Positions 1-5,829 of a stretch of DNA of 5,829 nt are shown here, piece by piece. The translations under genes and the position numbers were made by a program. How positions within the stretch are numbered: position 1 is the stretch's first letter; the number at the start of each line of letters is the position of its first letter. The notes under the pieces are model-generated. The model saw nothing but the letters and a program-made list of their open reading frames with translations. It was not told the origin of the DNA and did no database searches. This DNA comes from Propionibacteriales bacterium (GTDB taxonomy: Bacteria; Actinomycetota; Actinomycetes; Propionibacteriales; Propionibacteriaceae), in NCBI GenBank assembly GCA_017882655.1, contig JADGPB010000177.1:1-5829 (forward strand), given 5' to 3'.

Positions 1-1
1 C

Positions 2-2461
2 TAACACCCGCCGTGCGCTGTCCGGCGCGATCGCGCGGGAGGCGGCCTCCTGGAGAAGGCGCACCATCGGTGGACCCTCATCCACGAAGACCCGGACGTT
101 GCCCTCCGGTTCGGCCAGGGACAGGGCGCGCTCCAGCGGCGCGAGGGCCAAGGATGTGTCGCCAAGCGCTTCGTGAGCGACTGCCTGCAAAGCCAGGATC
201 TCGATCACGCTCCCTGTCCTGCCGCCTTGTTCAGCCGCCTGCAGGAGGCGCTCCAGCAGTCCCGCAGCGTCGTGGACGGCACCATCCACCCGCTCGCTCT
301 CATACTGGGCGATGAGCACTCTCGCCAGTGTCACGTGCTCGAATTCGCGCAGGTAGCTGAGATCGTCGTCGACGGACAGGCCTCGTTCACGCGCCCACTC
401 CGAGGCCTCGGCCACTCTGCCCTGCATAGCCCAGATCCGGGCCTTCAGAGCCGGTACGGGGCGCACGTCCGGCAGAGGCGTCCTTATGAACAGGCGCTGT
501 GCCTCGTCCAGCAGACTGAGAGCCCCCTCCAGGTCGCCCTCCGCCTGGTCGAGCCGGGCCCGGGCGACACACCAGCGCCACCTCCATGTCGGCCGCTCCC
601 CCTGCTCGCCCAGTTCCTCGCTTGTCTGCAGGTGTCGTGCGGCAGCAGCCAGGTCACCCCGTTCAAGGTCCAGCTCGCCCAGCCCCCGATACAGGTCGGC
701 CGCATCTGGAGGCAGGGGCGCGCCCCGGTCCAGCCCGACCTGCAGCAGCTCGGTGAATGTGTCCACGGCAGCACGGAGACGACCCAACGGCGGCCTGATG
801 TCAGCCAGGACGGATGCGGTGCCCATCGCGTCGGGGATGTTGCCGGCCGCAAGCATCCTCGTGCTGTAGCCGGCGAACACCCGGTCGGCGGCTTGAAGGT
901 CGCCGCTCGCCCAGTAGGTCATCCCCACGAGCCCGGTCGCCTGTTCGCGCCTGAAATGGTCCCCTTCAGGCAGGAGCTCGAACACCCGCTGAGCGTGCTT
1001 GAGGGTGCCGGGCACGTCACCGACCGCCTGGGCATTGTAGGCACGGACCACGGCTATGGTCGCGAGCAGGGACCGAAGCTGTTCTTCGTCCGCAACGACC
1101 GCCTGCGCGCCTCGCCCGGGCTCCAGCCGCCGTTCGGCGTCCTTCAGCCGGGCCTCGGCAGCCTCCAGTTCGCCGCTACCGAGCAGTGCGCAGGCATACC
1201 AAGCGCTGAGCACGGGCCGAGAGCGGATCATCTCGTCCGGCAGCGCCCTCGTCCACTTGAGCCAGGTGGCGGCCTGGGAGCCGTCTTCCGTCATAAGCCC
1301 CGCCCGCTCGATCAGTTCCGCCGCCCACCCGAAGTCCTCGGAGCACAAGGCGTGACGGATCGCGTCGGATCGCGAACCGTTCTCCTCGTACCACTCGCTC
1401 GCCCTCCTGTGCAGAGCCGGCAGCTGATCAGGCTCCTCTTCGAGCAAGTGCGCCTGCAGGACATCGGCGAAGAGGTGGTGGTAGCGATACCACTGACGCC
1501 TGTCGTCGAGCGGGACAACGAACAGGTTGCCGCGCTCGAAGCGCTCGAGCATCCCTTTGCCATGCTTCTGCCTGGTGACGGCATCGCACAGCGGGCCGCA
1601 CAGCTTGTCGAGGATGGCGGTCTGCAGCAAGAAGCTGCGCGCGCGTTCTGGCTGGCGCTGAAGAACCTCCTCCACCAGGTAGTCCAGCACGAAACGGTCG
1701 CTGCCGGTGAAGGCCCGAATGAAGCCGGCGGCATCTGGACGCCCCTGCATGGAGAGCGCGGCCAGTTGCAGGCCGGCGATCCAGCCTTCGGTGCGGGCCT
1801 CCAAGGCGGCGACGTCCTCCGCCGAGAGGTCGAGGCCCATCACCCTGTTGAGGAACTCGGCGGCTTCGAAGGGGGTGAAACGCAGGTCGGCCGCACGCAG
1901 CTCGGCCAGCTGGCCCCGAGCACGCCACCGGGCCAGGGGCAGCCGCGGGTCCTCCCGGGTGGCGATGACCAGGTGCATCTGTCGCGGCAGATGCTCCAGC
2001 AGAAACGCGAGAGCTTCGTCCACCCGTTCGGAGTCGACGAGATGGTAGTCGTCCAGGACGAGGACGAGACCGTACGGGAGCGTTGTGATCTCGTTGAGCA
2101 GAGCCGTCAGCATCGTTTCAGTCGGTGGCGGCTGGGGAGACTGGAGCATACCCAACACCCCTTGCCCAACATCCGCGGCAACCGTCCTCAGAGCCGCGAC
2201 GAGGTAGGCCAGGAAGCGCGCCGGATCGCTGTCCCCGTCGTCCAGGGAAAGCCAAGCAGGACGAACGTCCGGTCCAAGACGGTTGCAGCCGGCCACCCAC
2301 TCGCTGACTATCGTGGTCTTGCCGAAGCCGGCCGGGGCAGACACAAGGATCAGCCTGCTCTGCAGACCCTCGTCCAACCGTTCGACCAGGGACGGACGAG
2401 GAACCGCGTTGCGCCGAAGCGGTGGGGCATAGAGCTTGGTGTCGAGAATCGGCGTCGACAT
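2..2461 (-). CDS. LAL/MalT-type LuxR-family ATP-dependent transcriptional regulator (3' end off window)
   Basis: Large STAND-class regulator that is expected to bind ATP and an unknown inducer and then activate promoters through a C-terminal LuxR-type helix-turn-helix. I read the minus frame codon by codon: it is open from the ATG at 2461 to the left edge, 820 codons, with no stop. The N-terminus DTKLYAPPLRRNAVPRP is typical of the family. Walker A is APAGFGKTT (residues 42-50), the WLSLDDGDSDPARF motif is at 70-83, Walker B LVLVLDDYH is at 132-140, TEGWIAGLQLAALS is at 224-237, and the winged-helix signature RYHHLFADVL is at 326-335. From about 345 onward the protein is Ala/Leu/Glu-rich helical repeat, like the MalT TPR domain. 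Visible sequence ends at RLLQEAASRAIAPDSARRVL, just before the expected DNA-binding domain, so about 65-100 residues are missing at the window edge rather than by mutation. The ATG was chosen for family-like N-terminal length; an in-frame GTG at 2479 is the alternative. No signal peptide or membrane segment is seen, so it should be cytoplasmic. It lies 102 bp downstream of the redox operon, behind a terminator. Target genes are unknown. Confidence 0.93.
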   Translation of the reverse strand, partial: MSTPILDTKLYAPPLRRNAVPRPSLVERLDEGLQSRLILVSAPAGFGKTTIVSEWVAGCNRLGPDVRPAWLSLDDGDSDPARFLAYLVAALRTVAADVGQGVLGMLQSPQPPPTETMLTALLNEITTLPYGLVLVLDDYHLVDSERVDEALAFLLEHLPRQMHLVIATREDPRLPLARWRARGQLAELRAADLRFTPFEAAEFLNRVMGLDLSAEDVAALEARTEGWIAGLQLAALSMQGRPDAAGFIRAFTGSDRFVLDYLVEEVLQRQPERARSFLLQTAILDKLCGPLCDAVTRQKHGKGMLERFERGNLFVVPLDDRRQWYRYHHLFADVLQAHLLEEEPDQLPALHRRASEWYEENGSRSDAIRHALCSEDFGWAAELIERAGLMTEDGSQAATWLKWTRALPDEMIRSRPVLSAWYACALLGSGELEAAEARLKDAERRLEPGRGAQAVVADEEQLRSLLATIAVVRAYNAQAVGDVPGTLKHAQRVFELLPEGDHFRREQATGLVGMTYWASGDLQAADRVFAGYSTRMLAAGNIPDAMGTASVLADIRPPLGRLRAAVDTFTELLQVGLDRGAPLPPDAADLYRGLGELDLERGDLAAAARHLQTSEELGEQGERPTWRWRWCVARARLDQAEGDLEGALSLLDEAQRLFIRTPLPDVRPVPALKARIWAMQGRVAEASEWARERGLSVDDDLSYLREFEHVTLARVLIAQYESERVDGAVHDAAGLLERLLQAAEQGGRTGSVIEILALQAVAHEALGDTSLALAPLERALSLAEPEGNVRVFVDEGPPMVRLLQEAASRAIAPDSARRVL

Positions 2462-2467
2462 GTGGCA

Positions 2468-2473
2468 ACCATA
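2468..2473 (-). promoter_or_regulatory. candidate -10 box of a leaderless promoter for the LAL regulator
   Basis: On the minus strand TATGGT fits the TANNNT -10 pattern used by high-GC actinobacteria. It is separated from the ATG at 2461 by exactly six bases (TGCCAC), which would place transcription start on the A of the start codon. No Shine-Dalgarno precedes the ATG, which fits a leaderless message. No convincing -35 element is seen. The match is short, so a chance occurrence is possible. Confidence 0.35.
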
Positions 2474-2510
2474 GGACACAAGCCGTCCCGACCGCGGAGT
2501 CCCCGGACAG

Positions 2511-2545
2511 CAACAAATCCCGGCTCGGTCAGCGCCGAACCGGGA
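2511..2545 (-). terminator. intrinsic terminator after the flavoprotein gene
   Basis: On the minus strand the arms TCCCGGTTCGG (2545-2535) and CCGAGCCGGGA (2528-2518) pair over 11 bp with one G-U wobble, around a six-base loop. They are followed by TTTGTTG (2517-2511). The hairpin begins 18 bp past the TAG stop at 2566-2564 and lies outside any coding sequence. It should separate the redox operon from the LAL gene, leaving about 50 bp for the latter's own promoter. Confidence 0.75.
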
Positions 2546-2563
2546 CTGCTGCGCGTGAGTCGC

Positions 2564-5293
2564 CTAGAACCCGTTCGCCGCGCGGCTGGCCTGCTCCTGG
2601 GAACGGAACAGTCCGAAGCGCGGGAGGAACTTCGCCCAGTCGATGGCGTGCGCGTCGATCTCGGGGCCGTCGATGCAGGCGTGCTTACGGATCAGCTGGC
2701 CGTCCTCGATGACCGGGACCATGCAGGCGCCACACATGCCGGTGGCGTCGACCATGATCGAGTTGAGGCTGGCGACGCAGTGCACGTCGTACGGCTTGGT
2801 GAGGTCGGAAACTCCCCGCATCATCAGCGGCGGGCCGATGGTGACGACCTCGGCGATCGTTCGTCCCGTACCGTCGCGGTGCGCGTTGAGCATCTCCTCC
2901 AGCGGCGCGGTGACGAAGCCTGGGACGCCGTACGAGCCGTCGTTGGTCGCATAGACCACGTGCAGCTGGTCGCCGTACTCCGCCTGCAACCTCCCGACCC
3001 GCTCCTTGGCGCCGTTCCAGAACATCAGCTCACGGCTACGGAAACCCGAGATCAGCGTGACGTGATTCCCCATCCGCAGGTGCTCCCGCATGATCGGGTA
3101 CACCGGCGGCAGTCCCAGGCCTCCCGCTGTGAACACGACGGTCGCATCCTCGTACCGCGCCAGCTCACTGGGCCGGCCGAGCGGGCCGGCCACGCCCGCG
3201 AACGCCTCGCCGACCTGCATCTCGTTCATCTTGAGCGTCGAGGTGCCCATCGCCTGGATGACAAGCGTGATCGTCCCGGCCTCGGCGTTCCAGTCCGCCA
3301 ATGTCAGCGGGACCAGCTCGCCGTTCGGCGTCGGAAGGACGCGCACGAACTGGCCCGCCTTCGCCGACCGCGCGATGATCGGAGCCCGTACCTCGAACTC
3401 CTCGATTCCGGCGCTCAAGTGGGTCTTGGCCACGATCACCGGGATCTCGGCGGCAACCTCCGTGTAGGTGAGCGCGCGGCTCACGCGGTTCGCGATGTCG
3501 GCCTTGTCCATCGTCGCCATCGTGCGGACGATCTCTCGCGCGGCCGCTTGGCCGTCGCCGGCCGCTCGGATCGCCGTCGAGCCGCCTCGGGCGGCGTCGC
3601 CGCCGGTGTAGATGCCCGGGATCGAGGTCTCCTTCGAGCCATCCTCCGTCTGCTCGATCGTTCCCCACTTCGAGACCGAGAGCCTCGGCTCGGAGTCCTT
3701 GATGATGGGGTTCGGCGAGTTGCCCAGCGCCATGATCACGAGGTCGGCCTCGATCTCCGTCGTACGACCCGTGGGCACGGGGCGTCGTCGTCCCGAGCTG
3801 TCCGGCTCGCCCAACGCAATGATCTCGACCGTCGCGCTGGTCACGAAGTGCGTCTGCGGGTCACCGACGAACTCGATCGGCGAGCGGAGCACATCGAGCT
3901 CGATGCCCTCCTCGAGCGCGTGCTCGAGCTCCTCGGCCCGCGCGGGCATCTCCGCGCGCGTCCGTCGGTAGACGATCGTGACGTTGCCGCCCAGACGCCG
4001 AGCCGTACGTGCGGCATCCATGGCCGTGTTGCCGCCACCGATGATCAGCACCTGCTTGCCCTTGACCTGGGGAAGCGGCGTCTCGTGATCCGCGCGGTGC
4101 CCCTGCATGAGGTTCACGCGCGTGAGGAAATCGTTGGCCGACATCACGTTGAGCAAGTGCTCACCGGGGACGTTCAGGAACCGCGGTAGTCCCGCACCGC
4201 TCCCCACGAACACCCGCAGGAAGCCCGCGTCACGCAGCTGCTCGAGGGTGGCCGTCTTGCCCACCACGAAGTTCGTGACGAAGCGGCCTCCGAGGCCGCG
4301 GATCTTCGCCACGACGTCGTCGATCAGCTGGTTCGGCAACCGGAATTCGGGGATGCCGTACCGCAGCACTCCCCCCAGCTCGTGGAACGCCTCGAACACA
4401 GTCACCGGGAAACCCTCGGCGGCGAGCAGATAGGCGGTGATGAGCCCGGACGGTCCTGATCCGACGATCGCGACAGGTGGCCGTACGGCCTTCTGCCACG
4501 GATCGTCCAGGCCGCGGAACCGAGCGGCGAGGCCCTCAGGGTCAGCGAGCTTCTCCCACTCCGGGAGGAACCACTCGAGCTGGCCGATGCTCATCGCCGT
4601 CTTGTGGATGCACATGCCCTGGCACTGCAGCTCCTGCGGGCACACGCGGCCGGTCACGTTCGGCAGCGGGTTGCAGGACTCCAGCATCTCGAGCGCCTCG
4701 CGGAAACGGCCTTCGCCGATCAGCTCGAACATGGTCGGGATGTGGATCTGTACGGGGCAACCACCCTGCGGCTCGACGCGCCCCGCGATCAGTACGCCCA
4801 CCTCGCACGGCGCCTCGGCGCACTGCTTGTCACGCAGCGCCTCCATCCAGACGAACAGCTCGACGTCTCGGCGCGTGTAGCCGAGGTCCATGTATCCGAG
4901 GAAGCCCTTGTTGACCAGCTCGAAGTCCTGCGAGCGAGCCTCGGCCTCCCGGATGTACGGCTCGATCGCGTTCCCCGCCGGCCAGTTCTGGCTCAGTCCG
5001 GCGAACATGGGGTACCGCTCGGACAGGTGCGCGTCCAGAGCGCGGATGAACATGCGCTTCTTGCCCACCGGCAGCTTCCACAGGAAGCGCATCATCACGC
5101 GGCTGGCGTCGTCGTCGCGGCTCAGCACGTCCCAGATCTGCCAGATGAAGTCGTGGCTCAGGTCCGCCTGACGGAACTCCCAAGCCACCGCCTCCATACC
5201 GTCGGCCGTGAAGAGACCCCTGAACGCGCGGGGATCAGCCGTCAGCCGCCGCTCCAGCAAGCCCAGCTGGTTGGTGAATCCTGGAGCGTTCAC
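2564..5293 (-). CDS. fused NfnL/GltD-like and NfnS/SudB-like FAD/Fe-S NAD(P) oxidoreductase
   Basis: Cytoplasmic 909-residue flavoprotein, probably passing electrons between ferredoxin and NAD(P)H. Residues 1-155 are a helical, Trp-rich extension I do not recognise. Residues 156-245 resemble the Fe-S domain of glutamate synthase small subunits (C158, C163, C179, C207, C218, C224, C228; GRVCPQELQCQGMC at 215-228). FAD Rossmann motif IVGSGPSG is at 276-283, with E301 as the likely ribose-binding acid. The NADPH site is VLIIGGGNTAMDAARTARR (415-433) with VYRRTRAEMPA (441-451), and the closing FAD motif is GIYTGGDAARGGSTAI (560-575). From about 612 a second module resembles NfnS/SudB/PyrK: AGQFVRV (646-652), VPLTLAD (661-667), FTAGGLGLPPVYPIM (721-735), and a [2Fe-2S] site D849-x4-CGAC (854-857)...C873 followed by IDGPEIDAHAIDW. 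Nfn enzymes normally have these as two subunits; here they are one chain in the order L then S. The GTG start overlaps the upstream stop and has GGAGA 7 nt before it. A plain glutamate synthase small subunit is unlikely because of the NfnS half. Module assignment is firm; the exact electron donor and acceptor are inferred. Confidence 0.9.
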   Translation of the reverse strand: MNAPGFTNQLGLLERRLTADPRAFRGLFTADGMEAVAWEFRQADLSHDFIWQIWDVLSRDDDASRVMMRFLWKLPVGKKRMFIRALDAHLSERYPMFAGLSQNWPAGNAIEPYIREAEARSQDFELVNKGFLGYMDLGYTRRDVELFVWMEALRDKQCAEAPCEVGVLIAGRVEPQGGCPVQIHIPTMFELIGEGRFREALEMLESCNPLPNVTGRVCPQELQCQGMCIHKTAMSIGQLEWFLPEWEKLADPEGLAARFRGLDDPWQKAVRPPVAIVGSGPSGLITAYLLAAEGFPVTVFEAFHELGGVLRYGIPEFRLPNQLIDDVVAKIRGLGGRFVTNFVVGKTATLEQLRDAGFLRVFVGSGAGLPRFLNVPGEHLLNVMSANDFLTRVNLMQGHRADHETPLPQVKGKQVLIIGGGNTAMDAARTARRLGGNVTIVYRRTRAEMPARAEELEHALEEGIELDVLRSPIEFVGDPQTHFVTSATVEIIALGEPDSSGRRRPVPTGRTTEIEADLVIMALGNSPNPIIKDSEPRLSVSKWGTIEQTEDGSKETSIPGIYTGGDAARGGSTAIRAAGDGQAAAREIVRTMATMDKADIANRVSRALTYTEVAAEIPVIVAKTHLSAGIEEFEVRAPIIARSAKAGQFVRVLPTPNGELVPLTLADWNAEAGTITLVIQAMGTSTLKMNEMQVGEAFAGVAGPLGRPSELARYEDATVVFTAGGLGLPPVYPIMREHLRMGNHVTLISGFRSRELMFWNGAKERVGRLQAEYGDQLHVVYATNDGSYGVPGFVTAPLEEMLNAHRDGTGRTIAEVVTIGPPLMMRGVSDLTKPYDVHCVASLNSIMVDATGMCGACMVPVIEDGQLIRKHACIDGPEIDAHAIDWAKFLPRFGLFRSQEQASRAANGF

Positions 5294-5829
5294 TGGATGA
5301 TCTCCGCGTCGCAGGTGGCCTTCACCCGGGAGATACGCGCCGCCAGCTCGTCGGTCATCACCAGTCCGTCGAGAGCTTCGGGCATCAAGCGGCCCACCGT
5401 CCGCGGCTCACCGTCGACGACGATCGTCGCCTTCTCGAACAGCTGCGGCAGCTCCTGGTAGCAGGTCGCGCAGTCGTTGCACTTGGGCAGGTCGTCGATG
5501 TCGAGCCAGATCGGCCGCTCGGCGGTCGCGGTGGCTGTCGCAGCGGGTGCTGCGCTCGCGGCGGGAGCCGCAGAACCACCGAAAAGGCCCAGGCTCAGGG
5601 GTCCACCCGCCGGTGCGCCACTCGACGTCACGAGGTCGGCCATCGCCTGGGCGATGTCGTCCAGCGTCGACTCGCGGGCCTCGATCGCCTCGCTGTACCG
5701 AACGGTCAGCGCGTCGAGCTCGGCCTTGTGACGAGCCGAAAGCGCGGCTTCGGACTGTCCGGCCAGGAACTGCAGGGTCCGCCAGTACTGCTTGCGGTCC
5801 TCGACCATCGCCACAATGCCCGCGGAGCA
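5290..5829 (-). CDS. C-terminal part of a protein ending in a tethered [4Fe-4S] ferredoxin-like domain (5' end probably off window)
   Basis: The frame is open to the right edge (first visible residues CSAGIVAMVEDRKQYWRTL) and ends in TGA at 5292-5290. Starts are available at GTG 5814 (174 residues) and ATG 5808, but neither has a clear Shine-Dalgarno, so I read this as the tail of a longer protein. Numbering from GTG 5814: residues 1-62 are a charged, Ala-rich helix; 64-99 are a Gly/Ala/Pro/Thr linker; 100-174 form a single-cluster ferredoxin-like domain with C112-x2-C115-x2-C118 and a distant C168 in ATCDAEII, which corresponds to the CPxxAI end of ordinary [4Fe-4S] ferredoxins. The domain should carry one electron at low potential. 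The VEDRKQYWRTLQF stretch loosely recalls the YWPLYRF end of pyruvate:ferredoxin oxidoreductases, suggesting that the missing N-terminal part might be a 2-oxoacid oxidoreductase. That is a guess from pattern and context. The 4-bp overlap with the flavoprotein gene suggests a shared complex or electron path. Confidence 0.72.
   Translation of the reverse strand, partial: CSAGIVAMVEDRKQYWRTLQFLAGQSEAALSARHKAELDALTVRYSEAIEARESTLDDIAQAMADLVTSSGAPAGGPLSLGLFGGSAAPAASAAPAATATATAERPIWLDIDDLPKCNDCATCYQELPQLFEKATIVVDGEPRTVGRLMPEALDGLVMTDELAARISRVKATCDAEIIQ
5301..5305 (-). promoter_or_regulatory. ribosome binding site of the flavoprotein gene
   Basis: GGAGA on the minus strand, 7 nt before the GTG at 5293, inside the last codons of the upstream gene. 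It decides the GTG as the true start and supports initiation within the GTGA overlap. Confidence 0.75.
5518..5625 (-). other. low-complexity Ala/Pro/Thr linker segment
   Basis: Encodes residues 64-99 (numbered from GTG 5814) of the ferredoxin-tailed protein, including the alternating Ala/Thr stretch AATATATAE. Such linkers are usually flexible and exposed, like the swinging-arm linkers of 2-oxoacid dehydrogenase E2 subunits. It separates a helical segment from the Fe-S domain. Because it is GCN-rich, its length is likely to vary between relatives. Confidence 0.6.

Noticed and set aside
1..2461. Possible frameshift or pseudogene in the LAL gene, because several short frames overlap it
   Set aside because: I read every codon from 2461 to 2 and found no in-frame stop. 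All family motifs occur in one frame, so the gene is intact as far as the window shows.
2118..2516. Minus-strand frame of 132 codons overlapping the LAL start
   Set aside because: It is out of frame with the LAL gene, whose reading carries Walker A, Walker B and family N-terminus motifs over the same bases. This frame shows no motif and stops soon after.
3171..3191. Two GGCCGGCC palindromes five bases apart, able to form a strong hairpin
   Set aside because: They lie inside the flavoprotein frame and encode the conserved-looking stretch AGPLGRPSE. No T-tract follows. GC-rich coding sequence explains them without a regulatory role.
173..4189. Plus-strand open frame of 1338 codons spanning most of the window
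   Set aside because: It is codon-aligned antisense to both minus-strand genes, crosses the terminator and the intergenic gap, and has Arg/His/Gln-rich composition with no motif. It exists because the two real genes share a register and avoid TTA, CTA and TCA codons, whose complements are stops.
2564..5293. Calling this gene gltD (glutamate synthase small subunit)
   Set aside because: The middle is GltD-like, but the C-terminal 300 residues carry NfnS/PyrK-type FAD and [2Fe-2S] motifs, and no glutamate synthase large subunit is next to it.
4604..5461. Plus-strand frame of 285 codons opposite the flavoprotein start
   Set aside because: It is a codon-aligned antisense shadow of the flavoprotein N-terminus, with Leu/Arg/His-rich composition and no recognisable domain.

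Overview
The window is GC-rich with strong G/C third-position bias, and every supportable gene lies on the minus strand. High GC, a MalT/LAL-type LuxR-family regulator and many starts of the GTG kind suggest an actinobacterium or a similar high-GC soil bacterium. No rRNA, tRNA or lineage marker is present, so this placement is an inference. There are no mobile elements, CRISPR arrays, RNA genes or plus-strand genes that I can support.

Reading in the direction of transcription (right to left): (1) 5829-5290 is the 3' end of an open frame that continues past the right edge. It encodes a helical segment, an Ala/Pro/Thr-rich linker and a C-terminal single-cluster [4Fe-4S] ferredoxin-like domain. 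(2) 5293-2564 is a 909-residue flavoprotein. It has an unrecognised N-terminal extension of about 155 residues, then a GltD/NfnL-like module (Fe-S helical domain, FAD site, NADPH site), then an NfnS/SudB/PyrK-like module (FAD, NAD(P), [2Fe-2S]). The two genes overlap as GTGA and a good Shine-Dalgarno sits in front of the GTG, so they are almost certainly co-transcribed and probably translationally coupled. (3) 2545-2511 is a hairpin plus T-rich tail that looks like the intrinsic terminator of this unit. (4) 2461 to the left edge is the first 820 codons of a LAL/MalT-like STAND ATPase transcription regulator. Its C-terminal LuxR helix-turn-helix would lie off the window. Its start has no ribosome binding site, but a TANNNT box lies exactly 6 nt upstream of the ATG, as expected for a leaderless message.

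Working model: the ferredoxin-tailed protein delivers low-potential electrons, possibly from 2-oxoacid oxidation if the off-window part is a pyruvate:ferredoxin oxidoreductase-like enzyme. The downstream fused Nfn-like protein would exchange them with NAD(P)H. The most unusual points are the single-chain NfnL-NfnS fusion with an unknown N-terminal domain and an irregular cysteine pattern, and the ferredoxin domain carried on a flexible tether by its operon partner. The LAL regulator is a separate transcription unit and its ligand cannot be read from the sequence.
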